Assembly (NCBI GenBank): GCA_033782935.1
Contig: JAWQEG010002488.1
Location: 494,041-558,040 of the forward strand
Direction of reading: 5' to 3'
Length of the DNA stretch: 64,000 bases
From: Petrolisthes cinctipes
Taxonomy: Eukaryota; Arthropoda; Malacostraca; Decapoda; Porcellanidae
Positions 21,442 to 34,000 of this stretch are shown here, in pieces. Numbering within the stretch: position 1 is the first letter of the stretch; each line of letters starts with the position of its first letter. Made by a program: the position numbers and the translations under genes. The notes below the pieces were generated by a model that saw only the letters and a list, made by a program, of their open reading frames with translations, did no database searches and was not told the DNA's origin.

Positions 21442-21995
21442 CCTCAAGGCGAGAGGTGTCGCTATGGTTGGCGACTGTACACAGCCTCATATCTTGAGGT
21501 TAAGTAGAGGGGAAAAAATAATAATTGGACACTCTTAATGAACATTTCATGGCTATTATACCTATCCTAACATGTTGAAATTTCACCGGAATTTCATGGT
21601 TAGGTATATGTTAGGTAAAAAATCAATTAACTGAGTAACCAGATTTTACTTTAGTAATATTATTAAGGTCAAGACCTCTGCAGTAGTGTAAGCACTAGTA
21701 GAAAATTGTAAGCACTGGTAAAAAAAATTGCAAGTTTGATTACTTATAAATAAACCTTTTTGTCTTCCATAATAATATGTACAAAAACTATCCAAGCAGC
21801 CTATACCTTCTTAATTAAATTAAATAATACTACAACATCTTATTTCATCATTATTATTGTTTATCTAGCACTGATTGCAACTTACATGTACTAATTAAGC
21901 CAATTTCAATTACCTGTCCGCCTTATAGTTGTTGCTCAGCTGACTACCAAGCGGCACCAAGACTGCTCCCGAACAGGGTTGCTTTGGATGCGGTC
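21442..21995. other. Unassigned, plus LINE C-terminal remnant next to the SINE
   Basis: Mostly AT-rich with nothing recognised. 21920-21990, read leftwards, can continue the reverse-transcriptase relic on the far side of the SINE, giving a plausible last peptide (PLGSQLSNNYKADR). Confidence 0.35.
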
Positions 21996-22324
21996 GTTTT
22001 TTTTTTTTTTTTTTATATTACCCGACACTGGACATAGGCTTAATCAAGCCCGTTACCGTGACCCAGGTCAACTGCTGCTCACACACACATGTCACGACTT
22101 CCGAACTGGTACCCAGCCACAGAGGTAGAGAAGTGAGGGTAATTCACAAATACTGCAGCTGTTATGGTACCAGCGAGGGTGTTTTACGACGTTCGGTGAC
22201 CTTATAGTTAATGCCTAACACTCAAATCGGAAGAGTAAATATTCTCAGGCCCTCACCTGAGAGGATCGAACTCCCGACCTCTAGGTTATGAGTCCAGAAC
22301 ACTAACCACTCAGCCACCTCCCCT
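21996..22324 (-). mobile_element. SINE S1 inserted in a LINE relic
   Basis: Poly(A) appears as T's at 21996-22014 and the head GGTGGCTGAGTGGTTAGTG ends at about 22324. Immediately beyond the head, reverse-transcriptase-derived sequence continues. Confidence 0.8.
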
Positions 22325-22798
22325 TGGTTGGTTGCAGCGGCTACCGCTTGGCACAGCTTCGTATCCATTTGACAGACAAAAACAGTACAGGGCGATTTCG
22401 CTTATCATTTTTAGATGGCATTTGGCAGCAGATATCCAAACAGGTGCACAATACTCAAAATGAGGCAAAATGAAAGCGTATAATGAATTTAATACAATGC
22501 AGCCACGAGGAAAAAAAATTGGTAGCACCTACAGAGTAAGCCTGTCTTTTGTGCAATAGAGGCAGACAGGGAACGAATGTGTTTCTCAAAAGTTAGTTTG
22601 AAATCAAGAGTCGTTCCCAACAAACGCAGAGTATCGACTTCCTCAATATATTCACCAGAAATATGTAGTCTGGGGTGAGGTGGATCCAATGTAAGGGATC
22701 TACTGATGATGATGATGGAGTGCGTTTTGTTGGCATAAGCTTCATGTCCCAAAGATGACACCAGGAAGAAATCTTAACCAAGTCACTATTCTCACTGT
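22325..22798 (-). pseudogene. LINE reverse transcriptase C-terminal fragment
   Basis: Read leftwards it contains DLVKISSWCHLWDMKLMPTK, then in another frame RPHISGEY-like and VDTLRLLGTTLDFKLTFEKH, then ILPHFEYCAPVWISAA. These are the thumb and C-terminal motifs following the YADD box of non-LTR RTs. It is 5'-truncated, at least twice frameshifted, and ends at a CT-rich minisatellite. Confidence 0.7.
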
Positions 22799-23530
22799 CC
22801 CTCCCAACTCAACCCCCTCTTTCCACCCTATCCTTTCCAACTCATCAGCCTCTTTTCTGCCCTAACCCTATTCAAACCACCTTTTTTCTGTCCTAACACT
22901 ACTCAAACCACCTCTTTTCTGTCCTAACACTATTCTAACCCCCTCTTTTCTGTCCTAACCATACTCAAACCCCCTCTTTTCTGTCCTAACATTACTCTAA
23001 CCCCCCTCTTTTCTGCCCTAACACTACTCTAACCCCCTCTTTTCTGCCCTAACCCTATTCAAACCCCCCTGTTTTCTGTCCTAACACTATTCTAACCCCT
23101 CTTTTCTGCCCTAACCATATTCAAACCCCCCTCTTTTCTGTCCTAACACTATTCTAACCCCTCTTTTCTGCCCTAACCCTATTCAAACCCTCCTCTTTTC
23201 TGTCCTAACACTACTTTAACCCCCTCTTTTTTGCCCTAACCCTACTCAAACCCCTCTCTTTTCTGCCCTAACCCTACTCTAACCACCTCTTTTCTGTCCT
23301 AACCCTACTCTAACCCCCTCATTTCTCCCTTTCTCTCCCAACTCAATCCTCTCTTTTCACCCTTACCATTCCAACACGACACCCTCTTTTCTCCCTTTCC
23401 TTCCCAACAAAACACCCTCTTTCCAGCTCTTCCCCTTCCAACTCAACCTCCTCATCACCCTAACCTAACCCTAACCCCCTCTTTTTTCACTTCCCAACTC
23501 AACCCCTTCCCCTCCTCTTCTTGACTCTAC
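22799..23530. repeat. 31-bp CCCCCTCTTTTCTGTCCTAA minisatellite
   Basis: About twenty irregular units of roughly 30 bp, such as CCCCCTCTTTTCTGTCCTAA plus CACTACTCTAA. The CCTAA words resemble the arthropod telomere repeat but the period is not 5 bp. Confidence 0.85.
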
Positions 23531-23774
23531 TCTAACCTCCTTTGTTCAACCCTTACCCTACATTAATTACCCTCTCTTTTCCTTTCCCCCAACTCCCTCC
23601 CCTCTCTTCTCTTCCTCGCCCTTCCCTCCTCTCTGTTATTCTCCCCTACACTTTTATAACTCACCCCCTTCCTCTCCTTTACTCACACCCACTCAGCACC
23701 AATCATTTGCTCACACAATACACTCATAATGCGGCGGTCATTAATTAACAGAGCCAATCACCCAGGCCTCCCCT

Positions 23775-23812
23775 TATAAATTATATCCTTCACACTCACT
23801 CCCTTCAGTCAC
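23775..23812 (+). promoter_or_regulatory. Candidate core promoter: TATA box and initiator
   Basis: TATAAA at 23775-23780 and a TCAGTC initiator at 23805-23810 place the +1 A about 32 bp after the first T of TATAAA, the canonical arthropod spacing. A possible donor (GAG|GTGGGT) follows at about 23869, which would give a roughly 60-bp non-coding first exon on the + strand. No coding exon can be tied to it. It could be chance. Confidence 0.3.
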
Positions 23813-23897
23813 GTTGAACTTCCCTAAAGAGACTGTTGTACTGTAGAGGTATACAGGGAAGGACTGAGGTGGGTACAGTTATATAGTCTTTTTACCT

Positions 23898-24148
23898 CTT
23901 AAAAGGCCACTATGGGTCTCCTATTGCCTGTACTTCCTTTGTATAACACCCTTGCTTATAACAAGCAAGGTGTTATTTTCTATCTGTTTTTCCAACCGGT
24001 ATATATATCCAGTGGGAGTGGTGGGTGGGGAGGAGCCTTGTCCATTGCCATCCTTTCCTTCAACACGTAGTTTTGATTAGCATAGTTAAAGAGGCAACCT
24101 AGTAAAAGGCCACTATGGACCTCCTGTTACCTGTACTTCCTTTGTATT
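23898..24148 (+). repeat. Direct repeat pair AAAAGGCCACTATGG
   Basis: A 45-bp sequence (AAAAGGCCACTATGG, then CCTGTACTTCCTTTGTAT) occurs at about 23899-23943 and again at about 24102-24148, 200 bp apart with few changes. Could be short terminal direct repeats or a local duplication. Confidence 0.55.
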
Positions 24149-24209
24149 CTTTTGTAAGTGGAAATGCCATAGTTCATCAAATTATCATTTATGGGAGACC
24201 TACCTTTTG

Positions 24210-24335
24210 GAAAATTGGAGGGCTAATAATTCCTCCAAACTATGTAGGGAAACAGATCCTCTATTAGTAACATTGATGTGATTTGTTCCCTAGCATTGTG
24301 TACAGGAATATGTAGCCCTTTAACATAACAAATAC
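24210..24335. mobile_element. M10 element, short copy
   Basis: A left arm ATTCCTCCAAACTATG is present. The right arm (CATTGTGTACAGGAATATG) is strongly diverged. Confidence 0.45.
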
Positions 24336-24476
24336 AGGTTCTCTCCTCAGTACCCGTTTTGATTTTTTTATAAGGGTGGGGAGAAAAGGGAAGCAGAGAG
24401 TAAATACAGAGTACTCAGTGAAATGGATCACGCTTACAATCACTCCCCCTTTCAAACCCATTTCTGCACAACCGAG

Positions 24477-24799
24477 ACTGAGAGCCGATTCCACAGTGGT
24501 ATTTGTTTGTTAGCTTCCCAACCAACCACACTTGTAAGGCTTCATTATCTTATGGTTGATTCTACACTGGTATTTGTTTGTTAGCTTCCCAACCAACCAC
24601 ACTTGTAAGGCTTCATTATTTTGCAAAATCTGAGTATTCACATTCACAAAATTTATCAACCAGTTAGATAACGATGATCACTGTATAGTTTACTCACCAA
24701 ATTAGCTAAATAATTCACCCAGAAGTCATTAACACGGCTAACATTCTTTCGTTTGCGTGTATTCAAACCAATACCAACCACTGTGGAATCGACCCTGAG
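24477..24799. mobile_element. M13 inverted-repeat element with internal duplication
   Basis: Ends ACTGAGAGCCGATTCCACAG (24477 on) and CTGTGGAATCGACCCTGAGT (to 24799) are inverted repeats of about 24 bp. Inside, a 71-bp segment with GGTATTTGTTTGTTAGC is tandemly duplicated (starts near 24498 and 24569). Confidence 0.65.
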
Positions 24800-25078
24800 T
24801 AGTGAAAGTAAACGAAGTTGTGTTATGTTTATAGCTATGAGTACAGACGAACACTGAGGTCTACAAAGTATGCTCAAATTAAAATTAGATCAAACTGTTC
24901 TATATATGCACAATACAAATGTCTTGAAGGTGTTTTCAGTTGTTTGATTATAACAAGAAACTCATTTTATAACATGTACTGTAATTGGTGTAACTCGATT
25001 CGATCTGGATGGAAAGACAATATGGTTCAACTGCAGCATAAAAAAATAATACCATGAAGGGATAATATACCTTTGGTA

Positions 25079-25232
25079 CAGATGCGGACACATGAAACAG
25101 ACACACCTGAAACGGAGGCCCCCCAGTGAACATAGGATAGGATGAGAAGTTGTGTGTAGAGGCGACGAGTCCTATTCTATGCTTGATAAGGGGCTCCGTC
25201 TAAAGTGTGTCTGTTTCGTGTGTCCACAACTG
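25079..25232 (+). mobile_element. MITE M6, full copy
   Basis: 154 bp with TA at 25077-25078 and 25233-25234. Ends CAGATGCGGACACATGAAAC / GTTTCGTGTGTCCACAACTG. It is followed after three bases (CTG) by the TA of an M2 copy. Confidence 0.8.
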
Positions 25233-25239
25233 TACTGTA

Positions 25240-25406
25240 CACTCGCAATCCAAAATATGTATCCAGGCTTGCTTCGAATAGTGTGATCGATTATTAAGCA
25301 AGCTCAAGCAAATATGAAGCAGGATAAGCGTTGTAATTGGTTCACTAGTATGTCAAATGATTCGAAACTTCAACAAGACCTGGATATAAATTTTGGATTG
25401 CGAGTG
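25240..25406 (+). mobile_element. MITE M2, full copy
   Basis: 167 bp with TA at 25238-25239 and 25407-25408. Confidence 0.85.
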
Positions 25407-25408
25407 TA

Positions 25409-25530
25409 CATTAGAGAGCCTTAATTTCTGCAAGGTCTGCCAGGAAACCGGACCAGATGAACAAATTATAATGGTGGTCTGTTGCTTAGAAAAGTATAGA
25501 GGGATCAGTTGCTCCAGAGTTACCACCACC
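25409..25530. mobile_element. M10-like element
   Basis: Contains GCCAGGAAACCGGACCAGAT and GGGATCAGTTGCTCCAGAG, then a CCA repeat. The left arm is badly decayed. Confidence 0.45.
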
Positions 25531-25632
25531 ACCACCACCACTGTACTGTACTACCGTGGAAGTTTACTAATTTTAGACACATGAATTTACAGACCAAGGA
25601 AGGCTAAAGTTTTATCTCTGTATGTCGTTAAA

Positions 25633-25790
25633 AGGGGAATTACAGTGTTGATAAATCTGGGCCAACTGATTCCTTCAAACTCTTCCTGGCAACAGTCCAA
25701 CAATATCTTCGTTAATTAATCTAGTCCTGTTTCCTTTCATAATTTGGGGAAATCATGGCACTCACTCTGATCTAACTAGAGTGTATTACC
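25633..25790. mobile_element. M10-like element
   Basis: AACTGATTCCTTCAAACTC faces TTTGGGGAAATCATGGCACTC, with an AATCTAGTCCTGTTTCC block between. Confidence 0.45.
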
Positions 25791-25859
25791 TCCTTTATGA
25801 ATTTCGTCAGGCAATTGTACACGCCTTCAAAAGTCTACTCTATTACATGTTGTTTTGTA

Positions 25860-26072
25860 CAGCCACAATCACATAACCACCGACTATTTCCTTCCATCGT
25901 GTAAATTGATCAGTATCATATCAAAATTTAAACATACAACAACACCTTACGTCAACTCAACCCCCTCAATTATTACTATGAGGTGCTGCAAAATCATACA
26001 CGTGTTGTACTTTATTATCAAGATATTTACTACGATGAAAGGAAAGTCTCGGTGGATATTTGATTGTGGCTG
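25860..26072 (+). mobile_element. MITE M3, full copy
   Basis: 213 bp with TA at 25858-25859 and 26073-26074. Both M3 ends are present. Confidence 0.85.
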
Positions 26073-26446
26073 TACTTTATCATGAGCCTAATTTATTCTG
26101 GCATACTGCAGTAAATGCATCCTGTTAGTTCCAGAACCTCGGTAAATTTGTACTGAAATACTGTTCATGGACTGTCAATCCTGATGGGGCCATATTCCTA
26201 GACATAAATGATTGATTAATTAATTGATATTAGGCGCCACAATAGCGAGGTCATATAGCGGCAGGAGGTGATAGAAAGGTGAGAGAGGAAGCAGGAAAAA
26301 ATAGAAAGAAAGGTGGGATAGTTGAAGAAATGAAGGAGGTTGCTGGGGCCGAAGGGGAACCAAAACCCTTGGAGTATTGCACACATCACTACGGGAAATA
26401 CCCACATCTTTACTATAAATGGCAATCTGTTTGTCCTCTTATAACT

Positions 26447-26690
26447 CGAAAACGGTTACACCTACATCCAAAACCCATATATATTCTGAATCACTATCAC
26501 CAGGCACAGGTTTTGGTATGACGTAACATGACGTAACTCGACGTCAAAATTACGTCATCTACTGTCAATCCGCTAAAATAACCCGGTTTCACTCCCAAAA
26601 CTATATATTCTGATTCAGCACCGCCGGCAAAGGTATTTATGATGTAACATAACGTAACTTGACGTAAAAATTACGTTAAAATGTCAAATA
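26447..26690 (+). repeat. About 124-bp tandem pair rich in TGACGTAA
   Basis: Two tandem units share ATATATTCTGA-TCA, then TGACGTAACAT and GACGTAA-ATTACGT. TGACGTAA words resemble CRE/ATF sites but here repeat with the unit. Confidence 0.5.
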
Positions 26691-26739
26691 TTCTATTTAC
26701 CGGTTAAAACCATAAAGAAGAGTTCGAATTTCCGTTCGA

Positions 26740-26900
26740 GCTGCTAAAACACACACACACACGCACACATATGTACGTTTATTACACACACACATAATTA
26801 TGTACGTTTATTACATACACACACATATGTACGTTTATTACATAAACACACACACACACACATACATTTGTACGTTTATTACACACACATAATTACACTC
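26740..26900 (+). repeat. CA microsatellite with TATGTACGTTTATTAC spacers
   Basis: Four units of (AC)n plus TATGTACGTTTATTAC or a close variant. Confidence 0.75.
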
Positions 26901-26964
26901 TACAAAATTTCCACCTGGACCACCCCCTCGCTTGGCTTGGCTAACGTGGCAACAGCGCTTCGCT

Positions 26965-27441
<477 letters not shown>

Positions 27442-27519
27442 GTTCCTTGACAAAATGAAGGACTTACGCATCACATAATTATCTTATCCAATACACCTTT
27501 GCTGCTTCTTCCCAATGTA

Positions 27520-27682
27520 CAGTAACCAGCACTAATAGTTATCCAGGTGTGCTTCGAATACCTAGAGACACTATATAAATGCACAATAAGATCTCCATTG
27601 GAATTACTTTGTTGGTGATAACTAGACTGTTCAAAGGCCAAAGCTTCAACCAAAGCTGTATACTTAATAGTGCTAGTGACTG
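27520..27682 (+). mobile_element. MITE M8, full copy
   Basis: 163 bp with TA at 27518-27519 and 27683-27684. Ends CAGTAACCAGCACTAATAG / CTTAATAGTGCTAGTGACTG. A second, interrupted copy lies at 50295-50946. Confidence 0.75.
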
Positions 27683-27785
27683 TACCAGATGAGAGAATTA
27701 AAAACTGACAATAAACATGACAAGTTTAAATATTCAAGCTCCCTGTAATTAATTATTATTCTTCACTCTGCACCTCCCCGTAGAG

Positions 27786-28487
<702 letters not shown>

Positions 28488-28512
28488 CACTAGATGGTAT
28501 TACCTGTAGTGA

Positions 28513-29872
28513 TGGTTGATGCTGTCCGTGAACCGCTGCCAAGACTCAGTGTGAGCACAATCCTGCAGGGCAACTAAAGCGTCCCTAGACATCTGGTAAC
28601 GATGGAGTAGGTCAGGGGTTGGGTTGGCTTGAAACAATAGGCCATCACGTTCAACCTCCTCCTTTGCCTCCTGTATACGTGCATCCAGCGTCCAGGAGTG
28701 GGCAGTATGGCGATGCTGGAGGTGTGGCCGGGAGACGTATAGCCTATAAAAGTCATGAGTAGCAGATACAAGATCAGAGTACAACTGTTCAGCTGATGAT
28801 ATGTCAAATGTAGGGAAATCTCATTTGGAGGTGGATCGGGTTGACTCCAGACAACAACAAAACGGCTAATGGGGGAACCATCTTGGAAAAAACGACGGGC
28901 AAAGTACACACCAGGGTATCCTTTGACAAGTTTCGGGTCAACATCAATAGGAAAACGGGTGAGGATGTAGCTGGGGAATTTACGAGGCCTCTCGGGTGAG
29001 TCTTCAAGAATGAGAGGCAGAGATAAAAATTCACCAGCCGCTCTATCAATGATGTCCTGATGCTTCCTAGAGATGTAGACAAACCGGGAGGTGACAGCAG
29101 CCATCTTGACTTCAGCTAGTTCACGCTGCAGCTGGAAGGCCCTGTTGACATCAGACAACCAACGCAGCTTTGTGTCCGTAGATGGGTTTCCAGAGAAGGA
29201 GAGTTTGACATAGGCATCTCTCGGGGCAAAAGCAGGAAGGTTGGACGAGGGCAAGGAGTTGGTATACAAAGAAGAAACACCAGGGTGAGGCAGAGAAGGT
29301 ACGTCGTGCACAGCTGAAGCACCCTTGGCAGTCTTGGCAGCTGGAGGCAAACAGTCCATACCATGGGAATCCTGCGAGGAGTCGGACGAGGCATCAACGG
29401 GTCGCTTGGAAGAGGTTGAGGAGGTGGATGGCTGCAACCTGAGCTGCAGAGTGACCGAGGAGAGGGGGGGAGGGTTGCGAGAAGGGAGTTCAGGCCAGTG
29501 ATCCTCAATTGGAGACTCGTCTTCCTCCGACATTGCCAAGTCGGCCTCCAAGCAGGAATCCGCACTCTCCATCAGGCCAGGCAAGGCCTAGATGGAAAGG
29601 AAACAACAAGACAAACAACTAAACACTCAATCAGCCAGGGACACACACACACACACCCACACACACACAGACAATCACAACAAAACTATACACAGAACCA
29701 CAACAGACAAACAACACCAGCAACACCACAGAAACAACAACACACAAACAGGAAATCACAAACAACACAAAAAACACAAACAAGAGCTCCAAAACAACAC
29801 AAACAACAACACAAACGAGAATGGAGACAGAGAGCCACGAGTACGTCCACACTCCACCTGTTCCACTGCGGT
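28513..29872 (-). mobile_element. LINE-I copy B, internally deleted and 3'-truncated
   Basis: From the 5' end at about 29872 it runs through the 5' UTR and gag start (ATG at 29572) to PPPNEIS. It then jumps at about 28816 to the post-endonuclease linker of pol (YSDLVSATHDFYRLY) and stops at about 28513. Relative to copy C about 1.45 kb is missing (C coordinates about 34016-35462), with GGAA at both breakpoints. The 336-codon open frame here is a chance fusion of gag with out-of-frame pol. RT and RNase H are absent. Confidence 0.85.
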
Positions 29873-29972
29873 GGCTATATGTAATTGAATATATTTGTAC
29901 ACCAATAGTATTTTCGAAAACTAATTGCTCTTTTCATGTAACCTATTACCTCAAGAGTAAGGGAGCCTATGT

Positions 29973-30189
29973 GCTGCCACAATCTAATAACCACCAACAC
30001 TTTCCTTCCATCTTGCAAATAAATCGGTATCATATCAAAATATAATCATACAACAACACCTTACGTCAACTCAACCCCCTCAATTATTATTATTATGAGG
30101 TGCTGCAAAATCATAAACGTGTTGTTCTTTATTACCAAGATATTTACTACGATGGAATGAAAGTGTCGTTGGATATTTGATTGTGGCTG
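29973..30189 (+). mobile_element. MITE M3, left end degenerate
   Basis: The right end is intact with TA at 30190-30191. The left end reads TGCTGCCACAATC in place of TACAGCCACAATC. Confidence 0.75.
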
Positions 30190-30362
30190 TACAGGTTTCC
30201 CATGCCTAGTAGATTGATGAAGTAGCTCCGGCTCCCTTAGAAGACACACCTCAGGCTTGCATGAATCCCTTTCATCAGGGCCCATATTCACAAAAGCAAA
30301 GTTCACTCCTAAGTTAAAATATTGTTTGTAAGCATTCATCCATGGCGAGGACTAGTACCCGA

Positions 30363-30540
30363 CACTGCTTCGAAAACATAACAACAGCTCATACAAACAG
30401 AATAGCAATAGCAAAACCATTCACTGCTTCGAAATCATAACAACAGCTCATACAAATAGAATAGCAAAACCATTCACTGTTTCGAAATCATAACAACAGC
30501 TCAAACAAATAGAATAGCAAAACCATTCACTGCTTCGAAA
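30363..30540 (+). repeat. 53-59 bp tandem repeat
   Basis: Units start with CACTGCTTCGAAA at 30363, 30422, 30475 (CACTGTTTCG) and 30528. The last is partial. Confidence 0.85.
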
Positions 30541-30852
30541 TGAACCTGAAACACTATAGTGAGGTCAGAAATGCAAACATACGAACAAGTCCGAACTCTA
30601 AAGATGTTTTGTGAACAATGGCCCTGGTTGTTTTGAGAAATATAAAATTTGTCCAGACCTTCATATTATGTTTTTTTTTTTTTTTTAATTAATTGCGCCG
30701 TAGCGTCAATCAACAGGCAGGCAACAATACATACGGGTAGGCGGGACCCATGAGAATCCAATGACTACAACCACACATACACACGCACACACACACCACA
30801 CACACACATCACGAAAACATAACAGAATGAAGCACAATGGTGGGGGGGGTGC

Positions 30853-30889
<37 letters not shown>

Positions 30890-31068
30890 ATTCATTGCGC
30901 CGTAGCGTCAGTCAATAGGCAGACAACAGTACACAAGGGTAAGCGGGACTCACGAGAACTCAATGACCACATACACACACAAGCACACACACATGCGCAC
31001 ACACACTCACATCACGAAAACATAACAGAATGAAGCACAAGCACACAGACAAATATTTACATCATGAC

Positions 31069-34000
31069 CTACTTAAATCCACCAAAACGAGGGTGGCGCA
31101 CCAGAAGTTCCTCCAGAACCTGATGGTTCAGCAGGTGTCGACAAACCACATCAAGTGGCAGGCCCTGGGGCACCAAGTGTCGAACAGTGGGGCAGGCCAG
31201 GCAATAGTGCTCTATAGTGTTAGCACGAGGCGCTCGACACAAGCGACACTCAGTGAAGGGAGGCTCACCCTGCATCCCAGCAACCTGCCACGGTGGCCGG
31301 TAGCCAAGCCTCAAACGAGCAGAGACTACATTGTGCCTCCGAATCATGAGGCCTCGACGACGGTAGGAATATTTGTGATGGCAGACAGACTCGTAATGGG
31401 TGATGGAGATGCTGAAGGGCCTCTCTGCATCCCTGCGTCGCCGTACAGGGAGGAGAGCGGCGGAGCGGACTTTAGAGAGGTAACATGTCAGGGAGAGAGG
31501 ACGTCCAGCACCACGAGGAGGCAGATGGTAGGCTTCCTTTGCGAGTCTGTCAACTGTACCATTGTGACGCAAACCTACATGGGATGGCACCCATAAAAAT
31601 TTGACAGTCAAGTTACGGTGACGCAATAAGGCCAAAAACGATAAAATCTGCTGAACAACAGTAGAGTGTGTGGGCTGAACACTAGAGAGAGAATGAAGGG
31701 CAGGTTTGGAGTCACAAAAAATGGCAGCATTCACTCCACGTTGACAAACAACACTAACAGCATCCAGAATGGCATACAGTTCACACAATGTTGAGCTAGA
31801 GTGGTTACAGAGACGACGGCCAACCCAGCCCCCTGGAGGTGACTCCAGCTCAGGCGAGAAAACAGCACAACCTGCTGCACCATCCACCTGCAATGAGCCA
31901 TCAGTGTAGAGGCAGTATGGATCTGTGATGGAGGAAGTCACTAGTTCTATGTGTTCCAGAGCCAACTGCTGCTGTAGAGAAGGCAGCTCCGACTTGGAAG
32001 TAGGTGTAAAGCTCACATCAGGTGTTGGTAGCATCCATGGAGGGGGCCCTGGGGGGACGTCTGCAACCATTATATCTATATTAAGACCACGGAGCACAGA
32101 GGAAACAGACCTTATAAGAGTACGTCCAGCAGGCAGTATGGGAGGGACCGGGTAGTTTGGTCTAAGAGAAGTCCTGACTAACTGAGAGTAATGGGGTGAA
32201 AGATGTGGGAAATGGAGGCACTTGACAGTGAAGCAAGTAACATTAGAATAAATTCTCTCCACTAATGGGGGAAGACGCAACTCACGCTGCATGTTCACTA
32301 TCCTGGTCGACATTGGACAGCCGAGAATAATTCTCATTGCTCTATTTTGAAATTTTTCTAAAGTTTCCAGAGTAGCCCTAGGAAGTTGAATCAGAGCAGG
32401 GGAAAGGTAATCAACAACTGAACGGATAAAAGCAATATAGATGGTCCTGGCTACTGGGATGGAGATGCCCGAGGAATTGTTAGATAGCCATTGAAGTGGT
32501 GTAAGTCGGCGCTGGAGACGACCCAATAAGTCCTGGACAATGGGATGGTCTTGAGGTCTAGCAGGGACAATCGGCCAAATATTGACTGGCGCACCCAGGT
32601 AGCAGTACTGGGAACACATGGGAATGACAGTCCCTCCAATGGTGAACACTGGCTGAGCTTGAGGAAGGCGGCAGGTGAATATTCTGCTCTTATCTGGGGA
32701 GACAATAATGCCACAGTGAGACGAGGCCACAGAGAAGGAGTCAAGAAACCGCTGGAGATCCCTTGGTGAGGTAGAATGAACACAGATATCATCAGCATAG
32801 CACGTAATTGTAGTTCCAGGAATATCAGGGAGAGAAGTGAGCAACCGATGCATCAGAATATTAAATAACAATGGGCTGAGAACACCACCTTGAGGTGTAC
32901 CAAGATGAAAACTGCGCAAAGGACTGAGTGCACCACTGAAAAACACACGGGAGGTCCTGTTACTCAGGTAGCCCCGAATCCACCGTAGTAGATTACCCTT
33001 TATCCCAAAGTCAACCAGTTGATCCAAAATGACGTCTCTATTAGCAACATTGAAGGCACTTCGAAGGTCAATGAAGGCCACCACACTGTCCCTGGAAAGG
33101 CGAGAGTACAGGTCGACTAGGCAGTGATGTGTGCTCCGCTGGGGAAGGAAACCAAACAGCCATGGAGAGAGGCGATCCTGCAGTCTGTACATGAGACGAT
33201 TGAGTAAGATTCTCTCCATAACCTTACAGAAAAAGGAAGTAAGGGAAATAGGCCTGAACTTCGCATTGCCGGGCTTAGGGATGGGTATTATTGTGCTGCT
33301 GGTCCAGGCTCGTGGTACACAACCGTCACGAAGACAAAGATTGTACAGTCGAAGTAGAGGGTTCCCAAGAACTTGTTGAAGTAGGCGCAACACAGCATAA
33401 GTAATACCATCATCACCAGGGAAAGAAGCTCTACCCCGAATGAGAGCACGTCGCAACTCCTCCTCAGCTATCTCCTCTGCATCATCGTCATCATCTTGTA
33501 ACAGAGCAGACATTAGACGTAGCCGATGGACTGCAGCACGGGAAGCGAGTGCATCTTGTATGTGGATGGGTAGACTGGCTGGGGTAGATTGTTCTGACCA
33601 GGCATCGACAAGTTGTTTGGCATAATCGGCAGGAGTGTGATGACGAGCAGTGGCCGGTGTCTTTTTAACAACCAGACGGATGAGGTGCCACATAGAAGCC
33701 ACACTTGTTTGCTGGTTGATGCTGTCCGTGAACCGCTGCCAAGACTCAGTGTGAGCACAATCCTGCAGGGCAACTAAAGCGTCCCTAGACATCTGGTAAC
33801 GATGGAGTTGGTCAGGGGTTGGGTTGGCTTGAAACAATAGGCCATCACGTTCAGCCTCCTCCTTTGCCTCCTGTATACGTGCATCCAGCGTCCAGGAGTG
33901 GGCAGTATGGCGATGCTGGAGGTGTGGCCGGGAGACGTATAGCCTATAAAAGTCATGAGTAGCAGATACAAGATCAGAGTACAACTGTTCAGCTGATGAT

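Noticed and set aside
22799..23530. Telomere array
   Set aside because: CCTAA words occur but within a roughly 31-bp unit, not a 5-bp period.
28574..29584. 336-codon fusion protein of gag and pol linker
   Set aside because: The pol part is out of its native frame and results from the deletion in copy B; no sign of selection.
31030..31596. 188-codon + strand frame and other frames opposite LINE-I pol (also 10 kb and 47 kb)
   Set aside because: Antisense shadows of the RNase H coding region; present in each LINE-I copy at the same place.
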